A stretch of DNA of 64,000 nt from Streptomyces sp. DH5 (GTDB lineage: Bacteria; Actinomycetota; Actinomycetes; Streptomycetales; Streptomycetaceae): contig NZ_JAHWGP010000025.1 of the NCBI RefSeq assembly GCF_020873915.1, positions 55,891-119,890 of the forward strand, read 5' to 3'. Positions 8,723 to 16,634 of this stretch are shown piece after piece. Every line of letters begins with the position of its first letter. Position 1 is the stretch's first letter. A program made the translations under genes and the position numbers. Under the pieces are notes generated by a model. The model saw only the letters and a list, made by a program, of their open reading frames with translations, did no database searches and was not told where the DNA came from.

Positions 8723-9829
8723 GTGGCAGTCGTCGATGTATCCGAAGAGCTCAAGTCCCTCTCCTCGACCATGGAGTCGATCGAGGCCGTTCTGGACCTC
8801 GACAAGCTGAGGGCAGACATCGCCGTGCTCGAGGAGCAGGCGGCCGCGCCGTCCCTCTGGGACAACCCGGACGAGGCGCAGAAGATCACCAGCAAGCTCT
8901 CCCACCTCCAGGCCGAGGTGCGGAAGGCCGAGGCGCTGCGCGGCCGGATCGACGATCTCGCCGTGCTCTTCGAGATGGCCGAGGAGGAGGACGACCCGGA
9001 CACCCGCGCGGAGGCCGAGTCGGAGCTCGAGTCCGTCAAGAAGGCGCTGGACGAGATGGAGGTCCGGACGCTGCTCAGCGGCGAGTACGACTCCCGTGAG
9101 GCGCTCGTCAACATCCGCGCGGAGGCCGGTGGCGTCGACGCCGCCGACTTCGCCGAGAAGCTCCAGCGCATGTACCTGCGCTGGGCCGAGCGGCACGGCT
9201 ACAAGACCGAGATCTACGAGACGTCGTACGCCGAAGAGGCCGGCATCAAGTCGACCACCTTCGCCGTCCAGGTGCCCTACGCCTACGGCACCCTCTCCGT
9301 CGAGCAGGGCACGCACCGCCTGGTGCGCATCTCGCCCTTCGACAACCAGGGCCGCCGCCAGACCTCGTTCGCGGGCGTCGAGATCCTCCCCGTGGTCGAG
9401 CAGACCGACCACATCGAGATCGACGAGTCCGAGCTGCGCGTGGACGTCTACCGCTCCTCCGGCCCCGGTGGTCAGGGCGTGAACACCACCGACTCCGCGG
9501 TGCGCCTCACCCACATCCCGACCGGCATCGTGGTCTCGTGCCAGAACGAGCGCTCGCAGATCCAGAACAAGGCCACCGCCATGAACGTCCTCCAGGCGAA
9601 GCTGCTGGAGCGGCGCCGCCAGGAGGAGCAGGCCAAGATGGACGCCCTCAAGGGCGACGGTGGCAACTCCTGGGGCAACCAGATGCGTTCGTACGTGCTG
9701 CACCCGTACCAGATGGTCAAGGACCTGCGCACGGAGCACGAAGTCGGCAATCCCGAGGCCGTGTTCAACGGTGAGATCGACGGCTTCCTGGAGGCCGGGA
9801 TTCGCTGGCGCAAGCAGCAGGAGAAGTAA
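8723..9829 (+). CDS. prfB: Peptide chain release factor 2
   Basis: RF2 (368 residues) recognises UGA and UAA stop codons in the ribosomal A site and triggers peptide release. GTG 8723 is chosen because ggag lies just upstream; the frame opens further left, but only into Pro-rich noise. The stop-codon recognition tripeptide SPF is at residues 204-206, which identifies RF2 rather than RF1, and the hydrolysis motif GGQ is at 249-251. The reading frame is continuous with no internal UGA frameshift site near codon 25, so the autoregulatory frameshift of E. coli prfB is absent. A strong hairpin follows the stop. Confidence 0.96.
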   Translation: MAVVDVSEELKSLSSTMESIEAVLDLDKLRADIAVLEEQAAAPSLWDNPDEAQKITSKLSHLQAEVRKAEALRGRIDDLAVLFEMAEEEDDPDTRAEAESELESVKKALDEMEVRTLLSGEYDSREALVNIRAEAGGVDAADFAEKLQRMYLRWAERHGYKTEIYETSYAEEAGIKSTTFAVQVPYAYGTLSVEQGTHRLVRISPFDNQGRRQTSFAGVEILPVVEQTDHIEIDESELRVDVYRSSGPGGQGVNTTDSAVRLTHIPTGIVVSCQNERSQIQNKATAMNVLQAKLLERRRQEEQAKMDALKGDGGNSWGNQMRSYVLHPYQMVKDLRTEHEVGNPEAVFNGEIDGFLEAGIRWRKQQEK

Positions 9830-9858
9830 CTCCCCGAGCGAACCGACGATTTGTCGAC

Positions 9859-9893
9859 AAGGCAACTGCCGCCCAGTGGGCGGCAGTTGCCTT
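9859..9893 (+). terminator. Terminator of prfB
   Basis: A perfect 16-bp stem (9859-9874 with 9878-9893) and a 3-nt loop, flanked by a few T residues, begins 29 bp after the prfB stop. Confidence 0.9.
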
Positions 9894-10137
9894 TCCATGT
9901 CGGGGATGCCCGGGTTTTACGTCACAGTTGCGGCTTCTCCGTCCCGCAAAGCGCTCGTAGCCGGACATCGCGCACGCAACGGCCTTGACGTTCTTTTGGA
10001 AAGTGGGAAGGGTGAAGCGTGGCATGCGTTTCTACGGGGCGCATGTGAACCGGGGGGCGTTTCATCGCAGGTACCCCCGTTGATCACGGCCCCGGGCGCC
10101 GCCTCATTGACGATCAGCTACTGGGGGTAGCACACAC
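9894..10137. other. Leader region of the sortase-anchored repeat protein
   Basis: No gene is seen in this AT-richer spacer. ttgacg at 9985-9990 resembles a -35 element but lacks a good -10. A run of five G (ctgggggta) 10 nt before the ATG is the likely ribosome site for the next gene. Confidence 0.4.
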
Positions 10138-10902
10138 ATGACGAAGAAGACGCGGATCCGCGTCGCACGCATCGCAGCCGGCGCCGTGGTCGCCGCGGGT
10201 GCGTCGCTGATGGTGGCGGGCGTCGCCCAGGCCGACCCCGGCGACCCTGTTTGCGACATCGTCGTCGACCCGGGATGTGACGACGGCACCGGTGGTGACG
10301 GCGGCACCGGCGGTGACGGCGGCACCGGCGGTGACGGTGGCACCGGCGGCGATGGTGGCACTGGTGGTGACGGTGGCACCGGCGGCGATGGTGGCACTGG
10401 TGGTGACGGTGGCACCGGCGGCGATGGTGGCACTGGTGGTGACGGTGGCACCGGCGGCGATGGTGGCACTGGTGGTGACGGCGGCACTGGTGGTGACGGT
10501 GGCACCGGTGGTGACGGCGGCACCGGCGGCGATGGTGGCACCGGCGGCGATGGTGGCACTGGTGGTGGCGAGGACCCCATCGAGGAGCCCACCGAGGACC
10601 CGACCACCCCGGGCAACGGTGGCGGCAACGGCAACGGCAACGGCAACGGCGGCGGCAACGGCGGCAACGTCGCCGACCCCGACGGCGGCACCTCGCCGCA
10701 GGACGAGGGCTCCTCGGCCCTCACCGAGACCGGCGACGAGGCCCCGGCCACTTCGGCCCAGGGCAGCGGCAAGGAGCTCGCCGAGACCGGCGCCGCCGAG
10801 ATGACCTTCCTGGTGATCGGTGCCGCCACGATGATCGCCGGCGGTGTCGGCTTCCGGGTGCTCCCGCGCCTGATGACCGGCCGCGGCGGTGCCGCCGCCT
10901 GA
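10138..10902 (+). CDS. Sortase-anchored surface protein with Gly-rich hexapeptide repeats
   Basis: This 254-residue exported protein has a signal peptide (VARIAAGAVVAAGASLMVAG, cut about AQA-DP). About 15 tandem DGGTGG repeats follow (residues about 48-142), then an acidic/Pro segment and an Asn/Gly run. The C-terminus is a sorting signal: LAETG near residue 220, a hydrophobic helix (MTFLVIGAATMIAGGVGF), and a basic tail. Streptomyces sortase E enzymes cleave LAXTG, so the protein is probably linked to the cell wall. The repeat resembles no enzyme; it may be a flexible stalk or matrix protein. A near-copy of the sorting motif (LTETG) precedes the real one by 20 residues. Confidence 0.85.
   Translation: MTKKTRIRVARIAAGAVVAAGASLMVAGVAQADPGDPVCDIVVDPGCDDGTGGDGGTGGDGGTGGDGGTGGDGGTGGDGGTGGDGGTGGDGGTGGDGGTGGDGGTGGDGGTGGDGGTGGDGGTGGDGGTGGDGGTGGDGGTGGGEDPIEEPTEDPTTPGNGGGNGNGNGNGGGNGGNVADPDGGTSPQDEGSSALTETGDEAPATSAQGSGKELAETGAAEMTFLVIGAATMIAGGVGFRVLPRLMTGRGGAAA
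10282..10566 (+). repeat. 18-bp tandem repeat array encoding DGGTGG
   Basis: About 15-16 copies of an 18-bp unit (ggtgacggtggcaccggc and variants) differ mostly at third codon positions. The array is a good candidate for length variation between strains. Confidence 0.9.
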
Positions 10903-10946
10903 CGGTGGCGGCACGCGTACGCACCGTGCGCATGACGTGACGCGAC

Positions 10947-10976
10947 GGGCCCGGAGCGCGACCGCGCTCCGGGCCC
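10947..10976. terminator. Bidirectional terminator between convergent genes
   Basis: A 13-bp perfect stem (gggcccggagcgc with its complement) and 4-nt loop lies between the stop of the repeat protein and the stop of the opposing small gene. Confidence 0.85.
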
Positions 10977-11000
10977 TTCGTCACATCCCCGTCCCGGACG

Positions 11001-11192
11001 TCAGACGGTCTGCTGGGCGAGCAGCGCCACCGCCGCGATCAGCACCGCCAGCAGGGCGATCAGCGCCACCGGGTTCAGCCCCGCGAAGAAGTTCTCCTGC
11101 TGCAGCCGCTCGCGGTTCGCGCGGCACACCGGGCACCGGCCCTCGCTCACGGGCGCGGCGCAGTTCGCGCACACCAGCCGGTCGTACGTCAT
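11001..11192 (-). CDS. Small zinc-ribbon membrane protein
   Basis: This 63-residue protein is read leftward. ATG 11192 is chosen because gaggaggg lies 8 nt upstream. It has two CxxC knuckles (CANC at 8-11, CPVC about residue 20) that form a zinc ribbon, then a charged stretch (RANRERLQQENF) and one hydrophobic helix (LIALLAVLIAAVALLA) near the C-terminus. A tail-anchored cytoplasmic zinc ribbon is the simplest reading. Function is unknown. It is convergent with the sortase substrate and divergent from ftsE. Confidence 0.8.
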   Translation of the reverse strand: MTYDRLVCANCAAPVSEGRCPVCRANRERLQQENFFAGLNPVALIALLAVLIAAVALLAQQTV

Positions 11193-11525
11193 GCGCTCGC
11201 CCTCCTCGCACCTGTTCCAGTCACACAACGCCCACGGCCCCGTGAACGTTCCCCCTCCCACTGTGCCAGGTTCCCGCGGATGCCGCGCCGGGTCGCTCCG
11301 AGAGGGGCGGTCACGGTGGGAACCGCGGCCGCGGCGCGGTGGGGGCCGGTCGCGCCCGCGCGGCGGAGCCGCACGTGTCACAGCCCCGCGCCCCTGGAGC
11401 GCCGGTGCCCCCGCCACTGGAACAAAAAGGGCCCAAGGCTTACACAACCCCTCCGGTGACTGCGCTCGGCTCCCCGGGTCGCGTATGGTCACGCTCATCT
11501 ACCCCCGGCTACCCGTGGTGCATCC
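11193..11525. other. Divergent promoter region upstream of ftsE
   Basis: No gene is seen in these 333 bp. tatggt at 11484-11489 is a reasonable -10 for ftsE, giving a start of transcription about 30 nt before the GTG. The region also holds an A-rich run (aacaaaaaggg, about 11421) that stands out from the GC background. Confidence 0.45.
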
Positions 11526-12215
11526 GTGATCCGATTCGACAACGTGTCCAAGGCCTACCCCAAGCAGAACCGCCCCGCGCTCAGGGACGTCACCCTGGAA
11601 GTGGAGAAGGGCGAGTTCGTCTTCCTCGTGGGGTCCTCCGGCTCCGGAAAGTCCACCTTCCTGCGGCTGATCCTCCGCGAGGAGCGGGCCAGTCAGGGGC
11701 AGGTGCACGTCCTGGGCAAGGACCTCGCCCGCGTCTCCAACTGGAAGGTGCCGCAGATCCGGCGCCAGCTGGGGACCGTGTTCCAGGACTTCCGCCTGCT
11801 GCCGAACAAGACGGTCGCCGAGAACGTCGCCTTCGCGCAGGAGGTCATCGGCAAGTCGCGCGGCGAGATCCGCAAGTCCGTGCCGCAGGTGCTCGACCTC
11901 GTCGGGCTCGGCGGCAAGGAGGACCGCATGCCGGGCGAGCTCTCCGGCGGTGAGCAGCAGCGCGTCGCCATCGCGCGGGCCTTCGTCAACCGGCCCAAGC
12001 TGCTCATCTGCGACGAGCCCACCGGCAACCTCGACCCGCAGACCTCCGTCGGCATCATGAAGCTGCTCGACCGGATCAACCGGACGGGCACCACCGTGGT
12101 GATGGCGACGCACGACCAGAACATCGTGGACCAGATGCGCAAGCGCGTCATCGAGCTGGAGAAGGGCCGTCTCGTCCGCGACCAGGCGCGCGGCGTCTAC
12201 GGCTACCAGCACTGA
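11526..12215 (+). CDS. ftsE: Cell division ATP-binding protein FtsE
   Basis: This 229-residue ABC ATPase pairs with FtsX at the division site and couples cytoplasmic ATP binding to control of peptidoglycan hydrolases outside the membrane. Walker [10 protein letters not shown] is at 36-44, the signature LSGGEQQR near 140, and Walker [13 protein letters not shown] follows. The length is typical. It starts at GTG 11526 with only a weak ribosome site. ftsX follows after 29 bp, so the two are almost certainly one transcript. Confidence 0.95.
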   Translation: MIRFDNVSKAYPKQNRPALRDVTLEVEKGEFVFLVGSSGSGKSTFLRLILREERASQGQVHVLGKDLARVSNWKVPQIRRQLGTVFQDFRLLPNKTVAENVAFAQEVIGKSRGEIRKSVPQVLDLVGLGGKEDRMPGELSGGEQQRVAIARAFVNRPKLLICDEPTGNLDPQTSVGIMKLLDRINRTGTTVVMATHDQNIVDQMRKRVIELEKGRLVRDQARGVYGYQH

Positions 12216-12244
12216 CGCTCCACGGAAAGGCTTGATCAGACGCC

Positions 12245-13162
12245 ATGCGCGCCCAGTTCGTCCTGTCGGAGATCGGCGTCGGTCTCCGCCGCAACCTGAC
12301 GATGACCTTCGCGGTCGTCGTCTCCGTCGCCCTGTCGCTCGCCCTGTTCGGTGGTTCGCTCCTGATGAACGACCAGGTGAACACCATGAAGGGCTACTGG
12401 TACGACAAGGTCAACGTCTCCATCTTCCTGTGCAACAAGAGTGACGCCACGTCCGACCCCAACTGCGCCAAGGGCGCGGTGACCGACGACCAGAAGAACC
12501 AGATCAAGACCGACCTGGAGAAGATGTCGGTCGTCGACACCGTGACGTACGAGTCGCAGGACGAGGCGTACAAGCACTACAAGGAGCAGTTCGGCGACTC
12601 CCCGCTGGCCAGCTCCCTCACGCCGGACCAGATGCAGGAGTCGTACCGCATCAAGCTGAAGGACCCCGAGAAGTACCAGGTCATCGCGACCGCCTTCGAC
12701 GGGCGGGACGGCGTGCAGTCGGTGCAGGACCAGAAGGGCCTGCTGGACAACCTCTTCGGGCTGCTGGAAGGCATGAACATCGCCGCCCTCGCGATGATGG
12801 CGCTCATGCTGGTCGTCGCCCTGATGCTGATCGTCAACACGGTGCGCGTCTCCGCGTTCAGCCGCCGGCGGGAGACCGGCATCATGCGGCTGGTCGGCGC
12901 CTCCGGCTTCTACATCCAGACGCCGTTCATCATGGAGGCCGCCGTCGCCGGACTCATCGGCGGTGTCGTCGCGTGCGGATTCCTGGTGGTCGGGCGGTAC
13001 TTCATCATCGACCACGGACTGGCCCTGTCGGAGAAGCTGAACCTGATCAACTTCATCGGCTGGGACGCCGTACTGACGAAACTCCCGCTGATCCTCGCGA
13101 CGAGTCTGCTGATGCCGGCGTTGGCCGCGTTCTTCGCGCTGCGCAAGTATCTGAAGGTGTGA
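12245..13162 (+). CDS. ftsX: Cell division membrane protein FtsX
   Basis: This 305-residue permease-like protein has the FtsX layout: one N-terminal helix (MTFAVVVSVALSLALFGGSL), an extracellular domain of about 150 residues with two cysteines (FLCNKS, DPNCAKG), and three C-terminal helices, the first around IAALAMMALMLVVALMLIV. The conserved SRRRETGIMRLVGAS stretch follows that helix. It works with FtsE to activate cell-wall hydrolases. It starts at ATG with ggaaagg about 14 nt upstream. Confidence 0.95.
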   Translation: MRAQFVLSEIGVGLRRNLTMTFAVVVSVALSLALFGGSLLMNDQVNTMKGYWYDKVNVSIFLCNKSDATSDPNCAKGAVTDDQKNQIKTDLEKMSVVDTVTYESQDEAYKHYKEQFGDSPLASSLTPDQMQESYRIKLKDPEKYQVIATAFDGRDGVQSVQDQKGLLDNLFGLLEGMNIAALAMMALMLVVALMLIVNTVRVSAFSRRRETGIMRLVGASGFYIQTPFIMEAAVAGLIGGVVACGFLVVGRYFIIDHGLALSEKLNLINFIGWDAVLTKLPLILATSLLMPALAAFFALRKYLKV

Positions 13163-13173
13163 TTCTCACCAAG

Positions 13174-13205
13174 AGGGGCGCGCGGTCAACCGGCCGTGCG
13201 CCCCT
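13174..13205 (+). terminator. Terminator of ftsEX
   Basis: A 12-bp stem (aggggcgcgcgg with ccgtgcgcccct, one wobble) and 8-nt loop lies just after the ftsX stop. Confidence 0.75.
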
Positions 13206-13216
13206 TCGCGTTGTCC

Positions 13217-13222
13217 TAGACT
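13217..13222 (+). promoter_or_regulatory. Probable -10 box giving a leaderless protease mRNA
   Basis: tagact ends 7 nt before the ATG at 13230 and no ribosome site is present, which is the usual picture for leaderless transcripts in Streptomyces. Confidence 0.5.
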
Positions 13223-13229
13223 CACCGGC

Positions 13230-14414
13230 ATGTCAGGTCGTGCCCTGTTCTGTCAGTCCCGCCGCATCGGCCGCGGTGCCGCCCTGACCATGGTGTTCGC
13301 GAGCGTGCTGGTCGCCGGTGCGGCCACCGGCAGCCTCCCCGGCACCGACCGCGACACCACGGCGGACCACGCCCCGTGGGCCGCCCCCGTGGGCCACCAC
13401 GCCGACGTCGCCCGGGCGGCCGAGGAGGCCGCCGCCGAGGGCACGTCCCCCATGGAGGCCGCCCGGCGGGCCGTCAGCCGCAGCGGAGACCGCTGGGCCG
13501 CCGTCTACTCCCCGGGCGAGTACGAGGAGTTCGAGGAGTCCCTGGACGGCCGCTACACCGGCGTCGGGCTGTGGGCCCGCGAGCGGGACGGCCGCATCGA
13601 GGTGACGAAGGTGGGCAGCGACACGCCCGCCGCCGAAGCGGGCATCCGCGCCGGCGACCGGCTGCGCAGCGTCGACGGCGAGCGGGTCGACGGCCGCCCC
13701 GTCACCGAGGTCGTCTCCTTACTGCGCGGCGGCACCACGGGCGGCGACCGCGTCGGCACCACCGTCCGCCTCGGTCTGGAACGCGGCACGCGCGCGTGGA
13801 GCGAGACCGTACGCCGCGCAAGGCTCACCCGCGACACCGTCACCGTCCGCGCCCTGAAGCCCGGCGTCACCGTCGTCGAGGTCGCCGCCTTCACCCGGGG
13901 CACCGGCGACGAGGTCCGCGCCGCAGTACGGCAGGCCCCCGCCGACTCCGGGATCGTCCTCGACCTGCGGGGCAACCCCGGCGGACTGGTCACCGAGGCG
14001 GTCACCGCGGCCTCCGCGTTCCTCGACGGCGGACTGGTCGCCACCTACGACGTCGACGGCGAGCAGCGCGCCCTGCACGCCGAACCCGGCGGCGACACCA
14101 CCAGGCCCCTGGTCGCGCTCGTCGACGGCGGGACGATGAGTGCGGCCGAGCTCCTCACCGGCGCCCTGCAGGACCGTGGCCGGGCGGTCGTCGTGGGCTC
14201 CCGCACCTTCGGCAAGGGCTCGGTCCAGATGCCGACCGAGCTGCCCGACGGCTCCGTCGCCGAGCTGACCGTCGGCCACTACCGCACCCCCTCCGGCCGG
14301 AGCGTCGACGGCCACGGCCTCACCCCCGACCTCGAGGCCGGCGCGGAGGCGCTCCAGCGGGCCGGGACGGTCCTCGGCGGACTCGGCGCCCAGGGTCCGT
14401 CCGGCGGAAGATAA
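13230..14414 (+). CDS. S41-family carboxyl-terminal processing protease
   Basis: This 394-residue secreted or membrane-anchored protease has an N-terminal hydrophobic signal (TMVFASVLVAGAATGSLPG), a PDZ domain (about 105-185; YTGVGLWARER, AGIRAGDRLRSVDG) and an S41 catalytic domain with DLRGNPGG, Ser304 in GTMSAAELL and Lys329 in FGKGS, the usual Ser/Lys dyad. Such proteases trim or degrade exported proteins at their C-termini. Codon 164 is TTA (13719-13721), so translation should depend on the bldA tRNA. It lies directly after ftsEX but behind a terminator and its own promoter, so it may be expressed late in development. Confidence 0.92.
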   Translation: MSGRALFCQSRRIGRGAALTMVFASVLVAGAATGSLPGTDRDTTADHAPWAAPVGHHADVARAAEEAAAEGTSPMEAARRAVSRSGDRWAAVYSPGEYEEFEESLDGRYTGVGLWARERDGRIEVTKVGSDTPAAEAGIRAGDRLRSVDGERVDGRPVTEVVSLLRGGTTGGDRVGTTVRLGLERGTRAWSETVRRARLTRDTVTVRALKPGVTVVEVAAFTRGTGDEVRAAVRQAPADSGIVLDLRGNPGGLVTEAVTAASAFLDGGLVATYDVDGEQRALHAEPGGDTTRPLVALVDGGTMSAAELLTGALQDRGRAVVVGSRTFGKGSVQMPTELPDGSVAELTVGHYRTPSGRSVDGHGLTPDLEAGAEALQRAGTVLGGLGAQGPSGGR

Positions 14415-14459
14415 TCGGCTTCCCGCCGACCCCCTCCGTAGTGCGAAAATGGCGGCACT

Positions 14460-14939
14460 ATGGCTAAGGAAAAAGGGCGCAAGCTGATCGCGCAGAACAA
14501 GAAGGCGCGGCACGACTACCTCATCATCGACACCTACGAGGCGGGCCTGGTCCTCACCGGCACCGAGGTCAAGTCCCTGCGCCAGGGGCGCGCGTCCCTC
14601 GTGGACGGCTTCGTCCAGCTCAGCGACGACGAGGCGTGGCTGCACAACGTGCACGTGCCGGAGTACAGCCAGGGCACCTGGACCAACCACAGCGCGCGGC
14701 GCAAGCGCAAGCTGCTGCTGCACCGCGCGGAGATCGACAAGCTGGCGTCCAAGTCCCAGGAGACGGGGCACACCATCGTGCCGCTCTCCCTGTACTTCAA
14801 GGACGGCCGGGCGAAGGTCGAGATCGCGCTGGCCAAGGGCAAGAAGGAGTACGACAAGCGGCAGACGCTGCGGGAGAAGCAGGACCGGCGCGAGACCGAC
14901 CGGGCGATCTCGGCGGCCCGCAGGAAGCAGCGGGCGTAG
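14460..14939 (+). CDS. smpB: SsrA-binding protein SmpB
   Basis: This 159-residue protein binds tmRNA and brings it to stalled ribosomes for trans-translation. The conserved opening [20 protein letters not shown] and [14 protein letters not shown] are clear, as is the basic C-terminal tail ([16 protein letters not shown]) that reads the empty mRNA channel. The gene for its RNA partner begins 102 bp downstream, a common arrangement. Confidence 0.96.
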   Translation: MAKEKGRKLIAQNKKARHDYLIIDTYEAGLVLTGTEVKSLRQGRASLVDGFVQLSDDEAWLHNVHVPEYSQGTWTNHSARRKRKLLLHRAEIDKLASKSQETGHTIVPLSLYFKDGRAKVEIALAKGKKEYDKRQTLREKQDRRETDRAISAARRKQRA

Positions 14940-15041
14940 CCGCCCGCCGGGGGCCGGGGAATACGCTGGCACCGACCCACGTTGGTCACGTACGATGGCG
15001 ACAGCACCCCACAGCGGGTGCGCACCTTGAGAAAAAAACAT

Positions 15042-15441
15042 GGGGATGATCGGTTTCGACAGCGGCTGTCGAAGCAGGGGAAGCGTGTCGAGGAAGCGGC
15101 CATGATCTCGTAAACCACAGGCCGAAAAAAACAATCGCCAATTCCAAGCGATCTGTCTCCCAGGGCGAGCTCGCCCTCGCTGCCTGATTTCAGGTAGCGA
15201 GCAGCGGCTCCCCTACTAAAGGGAGTGTCAGCCCGGGGATGTTCCCGACCCGGATCCTGGCATCAGCTAGGGAACTAAACCTTGATCCCGGTCACGGGGT
15301 GAAGAGGGAAACCTAACAGTGACTGGGCCCGTCGGAGACTTGTCGACGTGATCTCCGGGGCCGAGAAAAGCACAGTCGACTGCACACGGAGAAGCCCTGG
15401 TTCCGCACCGTTGGACGCGGGTTCGATTCCCGCCATCTCCA
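15042..15441 (+). ncRNA. ssrA: Transfer-messenger RNA (tmRNA, ssrA)
   Basis: The 5' end ggggatgatcggtttcgaca and the 3' end ggttcgattcccgccatctc pair into the acceptor stem (GGGGAUG with CAUCUCC) and T arm. The tag frame runs from the resume codon GCC at 15137 to TGA at 15185-15187 and encodes ANSKRSVSQGELALAA, ending in the LAA degradation signal. The discriminator A is at 15441 and the CCA end is not encoded (act follows). The RNA rescues stalled ribosomes together with SmpB. A likely -10 (tacgat, 14991-14996) would start the precursor about 40 nt upstream. Confidence 0.96.
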
Positions 15442-15456
15442 CTCATCCCATGTGGG

Positions 15457-15491
15457 CACAGGCCCCGTCGCTCCGAGCGGCGGGGCCTGTG
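15457..15491 (+). terminator. Terminator of ssrA
   Basis: cacaggccccg pairs with cggggcctgtg, and the stem can extend further with one wobble. It lies 15 bp after the tmRNA 3' end. Confidence 0.85.
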
Positions 15492-15523
15492 TCATGCGCG
15501 GCCGTCACGGTCATGAGCGGCCG

Positions 15524-16534
15524 TCACGCGGGTCCCCCGGGCGGTGCCGTGCTCGCCCGCTCCGTCAGGCGCGGCGGCAGCAGGGTGGCCCCCGGTACGG
15601 GAGCGCCGGACAGCTTCCGCATCAGCAGACGCACCGCGCGGGTGCCCAGCTCGGCCGACGGCACGGCGACCGAGGTGAGCGGGGTCCGGGCCGACGCGGC
15701 CACCGGGGCCGGACAGACGGCGGTCAGCGACACGTCGCCGGGGACGCGCAGCCCCAACTGCCCGAAGGCGTCGAGCAGGGGATCGAGGAGCGGCTCGTTG
15801 TGCACCACCACGGCGGTCAGCGCGGGCAGTTCGCGCAGCAGCCGCTCGGCAATCGCGCGGGCGTCGTCCCGGCCCGTCCCGCACGGAAGCACGGCGGAGG
15901 TGAGTCCGCCCCGGTCCGCGGCCGCCGTGAAGCCCTCCACGAGCCGCCGCGCGAACGCGGTCCGCCGTACGTACACCTCCGGCGGTGAGCCGACCAGCGC
16001 CACCACCCGGTGCCCGAGCCGTGCCAGATGCTCCACGCACAGCTCGCCGGCCGCCCGGAAGTCCAGATCGACGCAGGTCAGCCCGTCCGGCTCGGCGGGT
16101 ACGCCGACCAGCACCGAAGGTAAGGAACACGAGCGCAGCAACGGCAGCCGGGCGTCCTGGAGCTGTACGTCCGTCACGATCACCGCGTCCGCGAGACCCG
16201 CCTCGGCCACACGCCCGATGCCCTCCTCGCCGTCCCCGTGCGTGAGCAGCAGCACGTCGTGGTCGTGGGCGCGGGCGGCGGTGACCACCGACACCGCGAA
16301 CCGCGTCATCACCGGCAGGTGGATGCCGGAGCGCATCGGGACGGCCAGGGCCAGCACCCGCGAGCGCCGTCCGGCCGGTCTCCGGCCGGCGTCCGCGCGA
16401 TAGCCCAGTTCGAGCACGGCCGCCTGGACCCGGCGCCGCGTCGCGTCGGAGATCGGACGCTTGCCGCTGAGCGCGTACGACACCGTGCTGGGGGAGACCC
16501 CGGCGCGCCGGGCCACATCCGTGATCTTCACCAT
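15524..16534 (-). CDS. LacI-family transcriptional regulator with a TTA codon
   Basis: This 336-residue repressor has an N-terminal helix-turn-helix and hinge (KITDVARRAGVSPSTVSYAL, RVQAAVLELGY) and a periplasmic-binding-protein-like effector domain, so it probably responds to a sugar. Codon 138 is TTA (16121-16123 on the + strand as taa), which makes it a bldA-dependent gene. A perfect 14-bp palindrome with the LacI-type central CG lies 56 bp upstream of the start, suggesting autoregulation. It reads in the same direction as the upstream MFS transporter, about 100 bp away, which is one possible target. Confidence 0.92.
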   Translation of the reverse strand: MVKITDVARRAGVSPSTVSYALSGKRPISDATRRRVQAAVLELGYRADAGRRPAGRRSRVLALAVPMRSGIHLPVMTRFAVSVVTAARAHDHDVLLLTHGDGEEGIGRVAEAGLADAVIVTDVQLQDARLPLLRSCSLPSVLVGVPAEPDGLTCVDLDFRAAGELCVEHLARLGHRVVALVGSPPEVYVRRTAFARRLVEGFTAAADRGGLTSAVLPCGTGRDDARAIAERLLRELPALTAVVVHNEPLLDPLLDAFGQLGLRVPGDVSLTAVCPAPVAASARTPLTSVAVPSAELGTRAVRLLMRKLSGAPVPGATLLPPRLTERASTAPPGGPA

Positions 16535-16589
16535 CGGGAGTCCTCGTCTGCACCGTCCGCGGGGAGGGGGGAAGCGGTCGGCGCCGTGG

Positions 16590-16603
16590 TCGAAGCGCTT
16601 CGA
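16590..16603. promoter_or_regulatory. Probable LacI-family operator
   Basis: tcgaagcgcttcga is a perfect palindrome with central CG, the general form of LacI/GalR-family operators. It sits between the MFS gene and the LacI regulator, in the regulator's promoter. Confidence 0.7.
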
Positions 16604-16634
16604 CGGGTGAAGGTATGTGCGGGACCAGTGGTCG

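Noticed and set aside
8723-8900. Programmed frameshift in prfB
   Set aside because: The frame is continuous from GTG 8723 with no internal UGA near codon 25.
10277-10804. Long open frames on both strands over the Gly-rich repeats (Thr/Val/Ala-rich and Pro/Ser/Val-rich)
   Set aside because: They are other-phase readings of the 18-bp repeat; only the frame at 10138-10902 has a signal peptide, a sorting signal and a ribosome site.
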